The position numbers and the translations under genes are program-made. Of a stretch of DNA of 64,000 bases, positions 16,633 to 24,642 are shown in pieces. How positions within the stretch are numbered: the first letter of the stretch is position 1; each line of letters opens with the position of its first letter. Under the pieces are notes generated by a model. That model worked only from the letters and a program-made list of their open reading frames with translations. It was not told where the DNA came from and did not search any database. Origin of the DNA: Clostridia bacterium (lineage in GTDB: Bacteria > Bacillota > Clostridia > Oscillospirales > Acutalibacteraceae); the NCBI GenBank assembly GCA_017440755.1, contig JAFSGP010000038.1, positions 1-64,000 of the forward strand, in the 5' to 3' direction.

Positions 16633-17016
16633 TCACTTCCTTTCTTTTCTTTCTTTTTCTTCTGAATTTTCCGCTGCCAGCTGTAGCAGCATGGCGCACA
16701 ATTGCGCCGAGGTCACGGGAATCACCGACGGTGCCTCCCGCCGTAGAATCACCAACTGCCGCCGCTGCTCCTCGTCCGTGGAGGGAATCAGCAGCAGGGT
16801 GTGGCGGTACGCCTCGTCCCACACCGACTGACTCTGTAAGCAGCGGACAAGCGGCGCCAGCGCCACCCCGTTTCGTGGCACAGCGATGCGGCAACATACC
16901 GCGCAATCGGGACAGCGGGTCAGCCACAAGCACACACGGCGAACCAGCTGCGCACAGCCGTACACCGCCAGAAAAATCACCAAAACAATCGCAATTCCGT
17001 CTCCAAAGGTGGTCAC
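16633..17016 (-). CDS. Small membrane-anchored protein of unknown function
   Basis: A 127-residue protein: one hydrophobic segment at about residues 7-25 (IAIVLVIFLAVYGCAQLV), then a Cys-rich patch (CLWLTRCPDCAVCC), then a soluble region ending in Glu/Lys. The family is not recognised. GTG at 17014-17016 is chosen because GGGGAGGA lies 6-7 nt upstream; an ATG at 17022 is only 1-2 nt from that site. It sits between spoVAF and recD2, 6 nt before the latter. Real coding status is likely but not certain. Confidence 0.6.
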   Translation of the reverse strand: MTTFGDGIAIVLVIFLAVYGCAQLVRRVCLWLTRCPDCAVCCRIAVPRNGVALAPLVRCLQSQSVWDEAYRHTLLLIPSTDEEQRRQLVILRREAPSVIPVTSAQLCAMLLQLAAENSEEKERKERK

Positions 17017-17083
17017 AACCATTCCTCCCCTATCCACAGCATCGTATGCCATTTTATGCGGCGGACAAAGTGGGGGTGCGGGT

Positions 17084-18505
17084 TTAGTTCTCACGACGGG
17101 ACTCGGCATTAAAGCGGCTGATCGGCTGTCGCCACAACAGGCGCCCCAACGCCTTGGCATTAAAGGGAATCACAGGATAGAGGTAGCTGCCCTCCACCGC
17201 CGTGCGGGTGGTGACCAGTATCACCAGCATAATCCCCATGCCCAGCAGAAGACCCCAGCCGTGGAATAGCCAGGTACACAGCAAAAACAGCATGCGGAAC
17301 AGCTTAAACGCATAGGTGAGCTCGTGACTGGGCTGGGTGAAGGACGCAATCGCCACAAAAGCCATATACGCCAACAATTCCGGCACAAACAGACCTGCCT
17401 GCACCGCGAATTCGCCAAAAATTAAGGCGCCTACCAAGCTGAGCGCGTTGCTCAACGAGGTGGGGGTATTTAGTGCCGCCAGTTTCAGTGCGTCAATAAG
17501 CAATTCCACCAAGAAAAGCTGCACAATAAGAGGAATTTCCCCCATCTTTTCAATGCGGATAAACTCCAACGCCGGCGGAATATGCTCCGGATTCTGCATC
17601 AGCCAGTACCACACGGGCGTGAGAAACAAGGTGGCAAGGAAAATGATACCTCGCACAAAGCGAAGATAGCTGCCAACAATGGGGGGAAAATAAAAATCGT
17701 TGGTATCCTGGGAAAAATCGAAAATGGAGGTGGGCAGCAGCATGGCGGCAGGTGAATTATCCACCAGCACCACCACCTGCCCCTCCGCAATGCCTGCGGC
17801 GGCAGAATCGGGACGTTCGGTGTACCGCACGCGGGGAAACGGGTTGTACCACTGCCCTTTCAGCAGGCACTCCGCCAGACTCTCCTGCCCCATAGTTAAG
17901 GCGGGAATGGTGATGGACTGCAAGCGTTTGCGCAGTTTTTTAAGATACTCCCCATCAACGCGGTCCGCCATATAGCAAAGACACACGTCGGTAGCTGACA
18001 AGCGACCGACCTTTACAATCTCGAAGGTAAGCGAAGGGTCCCGCAGACGGCGGCGAATCAGCGCCGCGTTAAACACCAGTGTTTCTACCAGTCCGTCACG
18101 GGAACCGCGCAACACGCGGTCGGTCTCCGGCTCCTGCACGCCGCGGACAGGATAGGTGCGGGTATCCACCAGAATAATTCCGTCCAGCCCGTCCACAACC
18201 ATCGCCAGTACGCCGGACAAGACCTGCGTAACAACCGTATTTAAGTCGGTGGTATGGTCCACCTCAATAAACGTGATGAAGCGGTCAATAAAGGTGGCTG
18301 CGCTGTGTACGCCCGCCGCGTCCTGTGGTGGTATCGCCGCCAGAAATTCCAGCATCTTCTCCAGCACTTCGTCCTTGGTCAAACCGTCCACAAAGAAAAT
18401 GGTTGCAGGACGGTGCCCCACTGTAATGCGGCGGCTCATCATATCAAAACTGGCGTCCACCCGCAACCGATTTTGCAGGGCTTTCACCGTTTCCGAATAA
18501 TTCAT
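17084..18505 (-). CDS. spoVAF: SpoVAF/GerA-type spore germination protein
   Basis: A 473-residue member of the GerA A-subunit family, closest in layout to SpoVAF. The cytosolic N-terminal domain runs to about residue 265 (RRITVGHRPATIFFVDGL..., later VVVLVDNSPAAMLLPTSIFDF). The C-terminal part has four to six membrane segments (about 290-310, 345-365, 370-410, 420-445) with the family phrase EGSYLYPVIPFNAKAL. These proteins act in the inner spore membrane with SpoVA or Ger receptors in nutrient-triggered release of dipicolinate. Start ATG 18505 has GGGGAG upstream. No other spoVA or ger gene is nearby. Confidence 0.9.
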   Translation of the reverse strand: MNYSETVKALQNRLRVDASFDMMSRRITVGHRPATIFFVDGLTKDEVLEKMLEFLAAIPPQDAAGVHSAATFIDRFITFIEVDHTTDLNTVVTQVLSGVLAMVVDGLDGIILVDTRTYPVRGVQEPETDRVLRGSRDGLVETLVFNAALIRRRLRDPSLTFEIVKVGRLSATDVCLCYMADRVDGEYLKKLRKRLQSITIPALTMGQESLAECLLKGQWYNPFPRVRYTERPDSAAAGIAEGQVVVLVDNSPAAMLLPTSIFDFSQDTNDFYFPPIVGSYLRFVRGIIFLATLFLTPVWYWLMQNPEHIPPALEFIRIEKMGEIPLIVQLFLVELLIDALKLAALNTPTSLSNALSLVGALIFGEFAVQAGLFVPELLAYMAFVAIASFTQPSHELTYAFKLFRMLFLLCTWLFHGWGLLLGMGIMLVILVTTRTAVEGSYLYPVIPFNAKALGRLLWRQPISRFNAESRREN

Positions 18506-18554
18506 TCTACATTCTCCCCTTTCGGGGATAGTATGAGTCAAAAAGGCACAAATA

Positions 18555-19385
18555 TTAGACCATACCGATGAAAGCTGCCAGACTGCCCCGCACGCCACCT
18601 GTAGCGCGATGAGACCAAAACACGTCAGGACGGCACCGCGTGCACAAATCCGTAACTGTAATGTTATCCGCCTTTACACCCGATTGCAGCAGCCAGCGGC
18701 GGTTCACCTCCCACAAATCAATGTGGCATTTATCCCCGCCCTTGGGGGTATAGCAGCCCTCGTCGAAGAAAGCAAGCTGCGAGAACGATTCGTACACGGG
18801 CGTATCCACTTCAAAGCAGCAGGGACCGATAGACGGACCTATCGCGGCAAGAACATTCTCCCGCCGACAGCCGTAGTCGGACACCATACGCTCCACGGTA
18901 ACGGCACCGATGCCGCCTACCGTCCCCCGCCAACCGGCATGGGAGGTGGCCACCACCCGCCGCTCGGGGTCCACAAAAAACAGCGGTACGCAGTCGGCGT
19001 ATTGGGTGCACAGCACCACACCAGGCTCATCGGTAATCAGCCCGTCCACGTCGGTGTAGCCGCGGTCACGGGTGATGCCCCTCCCGCAGTCGGCGGCGGT
19101 CACGTTACGCACGTTCACCGTATGGGTCTGCGCCGACACCACCACCCTCTCGCTCTCCACCCCAATGGCGGCGCAAAAGCGGCGAAAATTCTCCCGTACC
19201 GCCCTCTCGTCGTCCCCGCGGGTGAAGGAAAGATTCATGGAGGAAAAGACCCCCTCGCTCGCCCCACCCAAACGGGTGGAAAACCCGTGGCGCACAAAGG
19301 AAACGCGGTCAAAAGCCGGAAAAGAATAGTAAAGCAGGTCTCCCTGCTGATGGGATTCCAAAGCTGTCGTAACGGGCAATTCCAT
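18555..19385 (-). CDS. pgeF: Peptidoglycan editing factor PgeF (YfiH/laccase-domain)
   Basis: A 276-residue cytoplasmic enzyme of the DUF152/multicopper-polyphenol-oxidase-like family. The zinc-site residues are in QTHTVNV (His), YADCVPLFF (Cys) and HAGWRGT (His). The family removes wrongly incorporated L-Ser from UDP-MurNAc in cell-wall precursors (PgeF) and also has purine nucleoside phosphorylase-like activity. Length is normal. It is the likely first gene of the pgeF-spoVAF-recD2-comF run, with promoter at 19418-19446. Confidence 0.9.
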   Translation of the reverse strand: MELPVTTALESHQQGDLLYYSFPAFDRVSFVRHGFSTRLGGASEGVFSSMNLSFTRGDDERAVRENFRRFCAAIGVESERVVVSAQTHTVNVRNVTAADCGRGITRDRGYTDVDGLITDEPGVVLCTQYADCVPLFFVDPERRVVATSHAGWRGTVGGIGAVTVERMVSDYGCRRENVLAAIGPSIGPCCFEVDTPVYESFSQLAFFDEGCYTPKGGDKCHIDLWEVNRRWLLQSGVKADNITVTDLCTRCRPDVFWSHRATGGVRGSLAAFIGMV

Positions 19386-19417
19386 AAGCGGGCTCCTTTC
19401 GTGAAATCGTCTCTACT

Positions 19418-19446
19418 ATTATACGAAAAAGCCAAGCAAAGTGCAA
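19418..19446 (-). promoter_or_regulatory. Promoter of pgeF
   Basis: On the minus strand TTGCAC (19441-19446), 17 bp and TATAAT (19418-19423). The AAAGGAG ribosome site of pgeF follows. Confidence 0.8.
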
Positions 19447-19493
19447 GAGTAATACGAAAATATGTTTGGGTTAATTTCTGCGCGAATTTTCTC

Positions 19494-19522
19494 TTTACAA
19501 AAGCGCACAATTCCAGTATAAT
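19494..19522 (+). promoter_or_regulatory. Promoter of prfB
   Basis: TTTACA (19494-19499), 17 bp and TATAAT (19517-19522), 35 nt before the prfB start. Divergent from the pgeF promoter. Confidence 0.85.
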
Positions 19523-19556
19523 AGGTGGGTAAATCTGTGAATTGGGAGTTTGTACC

Positions 19557-20693
19557 ATGCTGCAATACGAAGAACTGCGACTGAAATTAGAGGGAATGCT
19601 GTCCGGCATCGAAGATCTGGCGGATTCCATCGGGCTTAACCAGCTGCGCCGCGAGGCGGAGGAGCTGGACGCTCAGGCGGCGGCACCCGGCTTTTGGGAC
19701 AATATGGAGTTCGCTCAGAAGATAACTCAAAAGGCGGCCGCTATCAAAGGCAAGATCGAAGCCTATGAAAAACTGCAGAACGACTATCAGGACACTCTGA
19801 CCCTCATCGAATTGGCGGACGAGGCGGAGGACTTAGACCTGCTGGAGGAGTGCCAGCAGGGCGTGGAACTGGTGGCACAGTCGATGGAGACCCAGCGGCT
19901 GTCCACCCTGCTGTCGGGCGAGTACGACGGCAAGAATGCAATCCTCACCTTCCACGCCGGCACCGGCGGCACCGAAGCGCAGGACTGGGCGGAGATGCTG
20001 TACCGTATGTACACCCGCTGGGCGGAGCGCCACGGCTACAAGTACAACATTCTGGACTATCAGGACGGCGACGAGGCGGGTATGAAGAGCGCCTCCATCG
20101 AAATCTTGGGCGAGAACGCCTACGGCTACCTCAAGGGCGAGGCGGGCGTGCACCGTCTGGTGCGCATCTCCCCCTTCGACTCCTCGGGACGGCGGCACAC
20201 CTCCTTCTCCGCGCTGGAGGTCATTCCTGAAATCGACGAGGATACTCAGGTGGATATCCGCCCCGAGGATATCAAGATGGACGTGTTTCGCGCCAGCGGT
20301 GCGGGCGGTCAGCACATCAACAAAACCTCCTCGGCGGTGCGTCTGACCCACATCCCCACCGGCATCGTGGTGGCGTGCCAGAATGAGCGCAGCCAGTTCC
20401 AGAACCGCGACAAGGCGATGGCGATGCTGAAATCCAAGCTGATTGAAATCAAAGAGCGTGAGCACCTGGATAAGCTGGACGACATCAAGGGCAACCAGGC
20501 GCAAATTGCTTGGGGTAGTCAGATCCGCTCCTACGTGTTTATGCCTTATACTTTGGCTAAGGATACCCGCACCGGCTTTGAGTCGGGCAACATTCAGGCT
20601 GTAATGGACGGCGAAATCGACGGCTTCATCAACGCCTACCTGCAGGCGCTTGCCAACGGTACGCTTGGCAAGGCTACGGCGGCGGAGGATTAA
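19557..20693 (+). CDS. prfB: Peptide chain release factor 2
   Basis: A 378-residue RF2, which ends translation at UGA and UAA. The stop-codon-reading tripeptide is SPF (ISPFDSSGRRHTSF) and the catalytic loop is GGQ (GAGGQHINKTSSAVRLTH). The ATG at 19557 follows GGGAG by 8 nt. The coding frame is uninterrupted: the internal UGA and CUU-UGA-C shift site used for autoregulation in many bacteria is absent. It has its own promoter and no clear terminator before the tRNA promoter. Confidence 0.96.
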   Translation: MLQYEELRLKLEGMLSGIEDLADSIGLNQLRREAEELDAQAAAPGFWDNMEFAQKITQKAAAIKGKIEAYEKLQNDYQDTLTLIELADEAEDLDLLEECQQGVELVAQSMETQRLSTLLSGEYDGKNAILTFHAGTGGTEAQDWAEMLYRMYTRWAERHGYKYNILDYQDGDEAGMKSASIEILGENAYGYLKGEAGVHRLVRISPFDSSGRRHTSFSALEVIPEIDEDTQVDIRPEDIKMDVFRASGAGGQHINKTSSAVRLTHIPTGIVVACQNERSQFQNRDKAMAMLKSKLIEIKEREHLDKLDDIKGNQAQIAWGSQIRSYVFMPYTLAKDTRTGFESGNIQAVMDGEIDGFINAYLQALANGTLGKATAAED

Positions 20694-20746
20694 ATTCCAC
20701 GGAAAATCAAGTCTGCAAAAAAGTTTTTGTTTTTTGAAATTACCTA

Positions 20747-20775
20747 TTGACATTTGCTTTGTTAGCGGTTATAAT
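20747..20775 (+). promoter_or_regulatory. Consensus promoter of tRNA-Arg(ACG)
   Basis: A perfect TTGACA (20747-20752), 17 bp and perfect TATAAT (20770-20775), 25 nt before the tRNA. Confidence 0.93.
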
Positions 20776-20800
20776 ACTATCCGTTGCCACAAAGCAATAT

Positions 20801-20877
20801 GCGCTCGTAGCTCAGCCGGATAGAGTGTTTGACTACGAATCAAAAGGTCAGGGGTTCGAATCCCTTCGGGCGCGCCA
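20801..20877 (+). tRNA. tRNA-Arg (anticodon ACG)
   Basis: A 77-nt tRNA with acceptor GCGCTCG/CGGGCGC, the anticodon stem TTTGA/TCAAA around loop CTACGAA (anticodon ACG, read as ICG after deamination, decoding CGN) and an encoded CCA at 20875-20877. Confidence 0.97.
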
Positions 20878-20917
20878 AACAAAAAGACCGACACCTTTAG
20901 GTGTCGGTCTTTTTGTT
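20878..20917 (+). terminator. Terminator of tRNA-Arg(ACG)
   Basis: A perfect 18-bp stem: the arm starting AACAAAAAGACC (20878-20895), loop TTTA, and the complementary arm 20900-20917, which includes five T. It starts right after the CCA. Confidence 0.93.
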
Positions 20918-21031
20918 TTGTACTCACTGATATTCGCACCCCTCGCCATTCCGCAAGGAATGGCAAAGATTTTGTGTGCAGAAACGACGACAAGCAGAAA
21001 CTTGGCACAAAATCGGGGTTCAGAATCCCTT
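20900..21031 (+). repeat. tRNA-tail repeat unit 1
   Basis: It begins with the 3' arm of the terminator (GGTGTCGGTC), continues through CACTGATATTCGCACCCCTC and a CAAAGATTTTG segment, and ends in GGGGTTCAGAATCCCTTCGAGCACCA-like sequence (the latter running to 21040). That end is a tRNA-Arg T-arm and acceptor with an extra base and no body. No gene is seen from 20878 to 21178. Confidence 0.9.
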
Positions 21032-21044
21032 CGAGCACCATGAC

Positions 21045-21171
21045 GGTGTCGGTCTTTTGTTTTGTACACACTGATATTCGCACCCCTCGCCGTTCTGTGA
21101 ACGGCAAAGATTTTGCGTGCAGAAATCGCAACAAGCAGGAACACGGCGCAAAATCGGGGTTCTGAATCCCT
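21045..21171 (+). repeat. tRNA-tail repeat unit 2
   Basis: The second unit is offset by 141-145 bp. It again starts GGTGTCGGTC and ends GGGGTTCTGAATCCCT, a broken T-arm. It differs from unit 1 by scattered substitutions and small indels; the 5' arm of the terminator is not duplicated. It abuts the stop of the minus-strand gene at 21179. Confidence 0.9.
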
Positions 21172-21178
21172 TTTTCTT

Positions 21179-22450
21179 CTATTCGCCCAACATCATACGC
21201 AGGATCTCGGCGTCGGTGGTCTTCATACCGTCACGGCCCAGGCGACCGATGTTGCGCACATTGGCTTCGAAGCCTTTCGCCACGATGCCGTCACCGCTGA
21301 CGAACTGCTTGCCCTGGCGGAACATATCAAAGCCCAAAATGCCCGCGTCTACCGAGGCGGCAATTTTGGCAGCACAGCTGGCCTTGGCGCCGTCGCAGAT
21401 GATGCCCGACACGATGCCCAGAGCATTCACCACCGTATGGATCACCGCCCGATAATCCCCACCGTGGAGATAGGCAATGCCGCCGCCCGCCGCCGCACCG
21501 GCGGAAACGGCACCGCAATAGGCAGATAACCGCCCGATGCCGCTCTTAATATGAATCGCCAGCAGGTTGGACAGCGCCAAGGCGCGGTACAGCCGTTCCT
21601 CGTCACAGCCGAGCGCCTTGGCATACTCCACCAGCGGCAGACAGCAGGTGATACCCTGGTTGCCGCTGCCGGAGTTGATGATAACCGGTAACTCGCAGCC
21701 GTTCATACGGGCGTCCGATCCGGCGGCGGCCATCGCCTTCGCCCGATTACGCACGTCCTCGCCGTAGGCAGCCAGCATCACCCGCCCAATGGAGGCACCG
21801 TATTCGCCGCGAATTCCCTCGGCGGCAATGGCAGTATTATACGCGATCTGGCGGGACAAAAGCGGCTGGATAGTAGCAATATCCACCTCGTTCACATACG
21901 CCCAGATGCCCTCGCCCGACAGAACGCTGTGATCAGACATGCCCTCGTCCGCCTCGCAGCGCACGGGAATATCCAGCAGCACCTCATCGTCACGGCGAAT
22001 ATACACAATGTTGGTGTGGGAGTTGGCGATGCGAACGCTCGCCTCCGCCTCCCCTTTCGCCACGATAATAACCACGTCAAAGTTGAGGTCGCCCTCCAAG
22101 TGCTTGACCTCAATAGAGGTGGTGTCCATAAACGCCTTCGCCGCCTTGGTCTGCTCGGGGTCGATGCCGGAGATGACCTCCAGCTTTTTGGCAGGGTCGC
22201 CCGCCACGATGCCCACACTGACGGCGGCAGGGATGCCACGCAGATGGTCGGTGTGGGGCACCACCACGCTCTTTACATTCTTAATAATGCTACCGCTGGC
22301 GAGGACGGTCACCCGATCAGGCAAGCAGCCCAATACCTCACGCGCTTTGGCGGCGCCGAGAGCCAAAGCAATCGGCTCGGTGCAGCCCATAGCGGGCACC
22401 AGCTCCTCCTCCAATATGCGGGTATACGCTGAAAAATCACAACTTTGCAT
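21179..22450 (-). CDS. L-cysteine desulfidase / UPF0597 family protein (CyuA-like)
   Basis: A 423-residue member of the serine dehydratase alpha-chain-like UPF0597 family, which includes CyuA and archaeal cysteine desulfidase (cysteine to pyruvate, sulfide and ammonia). Candidate iron-sulfur cysteines lie in PAMGCTEPIALAL, SGSGNQGITCCLPL and DGAKASCAAKIA, in the same order as in L-serine dehydratases. ATG 22450 is preferred to an upstream TTG because GAGG precedes it. Monocistronic. The exact substrate is not decided by sequence. Confidence 0.85.
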   Translation of the reverse strand: MQSCDFSAYTRILEEELVPAMGCTEPIALALGAAKAREVLGCLPDRVTVLASGSIIKNVKSVVVPHTDHLRGIPAAVSVGIVAGDPAKKLEVISGIDPEQTKAAKAFMDTTSIEVKHLEGDLNFDVVIIVAKGEAEASVRIANSHTNIVYIRRDDEVLLDIPVRCEADEGMSDHSVLSGEGIWAYVNEVDIATIQPLLSRQIAYNTAIAAEGIRGEYGASIGRVMLAAYGEDVRNRAKAMAAAGSDARMNGCELPVIINSGSGNQGITCCLPLVEYAKALGCDEERLYRALALSNLLAIHIKSGIGRLSAYCGAVSAGAAAGGGIAYLHGGDYRAVIHTVVNALGIVSGIICDGAKASCAAKIAASVDAGILGFDMFRQGKQFVSGDGIVAKGFEANVRNIGRLGRDGMKTTDAEILRMMLGE

Positions 22451-22493
22451 TCCGCGTTTCCTCAATTCCTGTATGATGAGAGATTACTCCCCT

Positions 22494-22522
22494 ACCATAC
22501 CATATCTCGCTGAATTTTGCAA
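22494..22522 (-). promoter_or_regulatory. Promoter of the CyuA-like gene
   Basis: On the minus strand TTGCAA (22517-22522), 17 bp and TATGGT (22494-22499). The -10 is imperfect. Confidence 0.6.
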
Positions 22523-22580
22523 TCTTTTTCCATTTTCACAAGAAAATCTCATTTATTATTTCATTCTGTGAAAAAATATC

Positions 22581-22609
22581 TTGCATTATGAAAACAGGCT
22601 TGCTATAAT
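22581..22609 (+). promoter_or_regulatory. Promoter of the creatininase-family gene
   Basis: TTGCAT (22581-22586), 17 bp and TATAAT (22604-22609); the ribosome site ACAGGAGG follows. Confidence 0.85.
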
Positions 22610-22642
22610 GAGGAAAGAGATTACATACAGGAGGCATTTGCA

Positions 22643-23437
22643 ATGGCATTTTTTATGGAAGATATGTCTGTCCGTGATATGGAACAGGCCATGGAACAGA
22701 CCAAAACCGTTATCGTGCCCGTCGGCGTGGTGGAGCAGCACGGCTACCACCTGCCGCTGAGCACCGATATCCACAACGCGATCCAGCCGCCTCGTCTGGC
22801 GGGTGATCGCCTCAATGCGGTAGTGGCACCCCCGGTGAACTACTGCTTCTCCGGCGGCGAGCTGCTGGGCACCGTCAACGTCAGCCCCAACACCTTCGGT
22901 CTGATGATTTCCGACATCTGCTCCGAGTTCGTGCGTATGGGCTTCAAGAACATCGTTATTCTGCTGGGGCACGCCGGCACCGACAACATCAACGCCCTCA
23001 AGAACACTCTGCAGATGATCCTGCGCCGTGATCCCGAGATGGCGAAGAAGGTGTCCCTGTCTCTGGTAGAGGCGTGGAACCTCTCCCCCACCTGGCTGTC
23101 CGGCTTTGCCATGGAGCCGGAGCACGACTTCCACGCCGGTATGATGGAGACCGCCCTGATGATGTACTGGAAGCCGGAGCTGGTACAGGACGAGATCGTA
23201 ATGGACGAGGAGTACTATTCCCGTATGATGCGCTCCGATCAGGACTGGTTCGAGAAGCGGGAGCGGCTCATCGACAGCCCCTTCTGCGTGGAGCACGTGG
23301 GGCAGCGCGACGAGATCAAGGTAGGCGTTATGGGCTTCCCCGAAAAGGCGACCAAAGAGCTGGGCGAAAAGATTGCCGGCGAGATCGTGGACGGTCTGGT
23401 GGAGTACGTAAACCTGCTCAACGAGAAAAACGGCTAA
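22643..23437 (+). CDS. Creatininase family amidohydrolase
   Basis: A 264-residue metal-dependent cyclic-amide hydrolase fold. Metal-site motifs are VPVGVVEQHGYHLPLSTD (Glu, His, Asp), GHAGTDN where the family usually has GHGGN, and DFHAGMMETALMM (His, Glu). The family includes creatininase, mycofactocin MftE and FAPy deformylase, so the substrate is open. RBS GGAGG lies 7-8 nt before the ATG. It has its own promoter and terminator. Confidence 0.87.
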   Translation: MAFFMEDMSVRDMEQAMEQTKTVIVPVGVVEQHGYHLPLSTDIHNAIQPPRLAGDRLNAVVAPPVNYCFSGGELLGTVNVSPNTFGLMISDICSEFVRMGFKNIVILLGHAGTDNINALKNTLQMILRRDPEMAKKVSLSLVEAWNLSPTWLSGFAMEPEHDFHAGMMETALMMYWKPELVQDEIVMDEEYYSRMMRSDQDWFEKRERLIDSPFCVEHVGQRDEIKVGVMGFPEKATKELGEKIAGEIVDGLVEYVNLLNEKNG

Positions 23438-23445
23438 TTGAAAAA

Positions 23446-23471
23446 ACGGTCTGCTGCGGCAGACCGTTTTT
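23446..23471 (+). terminator. Terminator after the creatininase gene
   Basis: ACGGTCTGC/GCAGACCGT stem with loop TGCG, followed by TTTTT. Confidence 0.92.
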
Positions 23472-23474
23472 CTC

Positions 23475-23503
23475 TTGCAATGATGATAAAAATGTGATAC
23501 TAT
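23475..23503 (+). promoter_or_regulatory. Promoter of the SGNH hydrolase gene
   Basis: TTGCAA (23475-23480), 17 bp and TACTAT (23498-23503), directly after the preceding terminator. Confidence 0.7.
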
Positions 23504-23521
23504 CCCTTTGAGGTGATACCG

Positions 23522-24475
23522 ATGGTACTGACAAACGAGCAACTGAAAGAAATCTGGCGGGGTTCCTACTCCTTCGAGGAGACGGAGGACGGGTATCTCC
23601 GCTCCTATCAGCACACCGCCGAGCAGATGGCGTATTTTGACCGTGTCAAAGATTTTTGGGGAGAGCGCAGCCGCTACAGCAACGGCAAGTCGCTGCAATT
23701 CTCCACCGACGCCACCGAAGTTAGCCTGGAGTATAAGCTGCTGCTGGTGAGCCCCAGTATGGAGACCTTCGAGGTGATGGTGGACGGCGTTCTGATAGAA
23801 ATGCGGGACGCTGAATATATCAAGTCCCACGACTGCATCGCCTTCACCCTGCCTGCAGGACGCAAGGACGTGGTGCTCTATATGCCCTGCGATGTAATGC
23901 TGGCGGTGCGGAACGTCACCCTCAACGGGGACTGCATCCCCGCTCCCCGTGGCGAAAAGGTGCTGTGGCTGGGCGACTCCATCACCCAAGGCATCGGCAC
24001 CCCCTATTCCTCCTGCTCTTATGTGAACACGGCAAATCGTCTGCTTGGGTATGATATCATCAACCAAGGTATCGGCGGCTACAAATACGACAAGAACAGC
24101 CTCCTGCCTATGGAGGGGTACACCCCCGACAAGATCGTGGTGGCTTTCGGCACAAACCAGTATAAGGAAGAAACAGCCGTGCAGGATATGACAGACTACT
24201 ACGCCCGTCTGCACGAATTGTACGGGGATACCCCTGTGCTGTGCATCACGCCCCTGTGGCGCCACACCGACCCCGAGCACACGGAACAGCTGCGGCGGTA
24301 CGGCGAGGCAATTCGGGAGGTGTGCGCCGCCTATCCCCACATCAAGGTGGTGGACGGCTGGAAGCTGGTCCCCCACCTGACGGAGTACTTCAAGGACGGT
24401 CTGCACCCCAACGCCTTAGGCGCTACGGTGTACGGACATAATTTAGCTGAGGCAATACGAAAAAGCGGATTTTAA
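23522..24475 (+). CDS. SGNH/GDSL hydrolase with N-terminal beta domain
   Basis: A 317-residue predicted esterase. Residues 1-135 form an N-terminal beta-sandwich-like domain as in two-domain SGNH esterases. The catalytic domain has block I WLGDSITQGIGT (nucleophile Ser), a Gly in IGGYKYD, block III FGTNQYK and block V DGLHPNALG (Asp and His). No signal peptide is seen, so it is probably cytoplasmic and may deacetylate sugars or similar. ATG 23522 is preferred to GTG 23513 because GAGGTGAT lies between them. Confidence 0.88.
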   Translation: MVLTNEQLKEIWRGSYSFEETEDGYLRSYQHTAEQMAYFDRVKDFWGERSRYSNGKSLQFSTDATEVSLEYKLLLVSPSMETFEVMVDGVLIEMRDAEYIKSHDCIAFTLPAGRKDVVLYMPCDVMLAVRNVTLNGDCIPAPRGEKVLWLGDSITQGIGTPYSSCSYVNTANRLLGYDIINQGIGGYKYDKNSLLPMEGYTPDKIVVAFGTNQYKEETAVQDMTDYYARLHELYGDTPVLCITPLWRHTDPEHTEQLRRYGEAIREVCAAYPHIKVVDGWKLVPHLTEYFKDGLHPNALGATVYGHNLAEAIRKSGF

Positions 24476-24480
24476 TGTAA

Positions 24481-24514
24481 AAGGCTGTACAGACGATTTT
24501 GTCTGTACAGCCTT
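24481..24514 (+). terminator. Terminator after the SGNH hydrolase gene
   Basis: A perfect 14-bp stem, AAGGCTGTACAGAC/GTCTGTACAGCCTT, followed by TGTTGC; the T-run is short. Confidence 0.82.
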
Positions 24515-24524
24515 TGTTGCTTAT

Positions 24525-24637
24525 CGGCTCCCCTGTGCAAGGGGAGCTGTCACAGCACCGCTGTGACTGAGGGGTTGTACACAAAAGACAACCCTCCCGA
24601 CGGCTTTCGCCGCCACCCTCCCTTACACAGGGAGGGC
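24525..24637. repeat. Palindromic multi-hairpin element (MITE/REP-like)
   Basis: Five hairpins in 113 bp: GCTCCCCT/AGGGGAGC (24526-24546), GTCACAGC/GCTGTGAC (24549-24567), GGGTTGT/ACAACCC (24572-24594), CGGC/GCCG (24601-24612) and CCCTCCC/GGGAGGG (24616-24636). The text resembles dispersed palindromic repeats common in gut Firmicutes. Only one copy is in this window, so repetition is recalled rather than shown. It lies between the SGNH terminator and the dut stop and codes for nothing. Confidence 0.75.
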
Positions 24638-24642
24638 TATTA

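Noticed and set aside
19557..19640. Programmed +1 frameshift site expected in prfB
   Set aside because: No CTT-TGA-C or in-frame TGA exists; the frame is open from the ATG.
20769..21134. A minus-strand open frame of 121 codons across tRNA-Arg(ACG), reading GAPEGIRTPDLLIRSQTL
   Set aside because: It is the translation of a tRNA gene and its tail repeats; this phrase is a known false protein produced from tRNA-Arg loci.
20900..21171. Possible CRISPR array in the tandem repeats
   Set aside because: Units are about 140 bp, only two, with no 25-40 bp repeat/spacer rhythm and no cas genes.
22586..24406. A 606-codon minus-strand frame opposite the creatininase and SGNH genes
   Set aside because: It spans two real genes with recognised catalytic motifs, their terminator and promoter; it has no domain of its own and low-complexity shadow composition.
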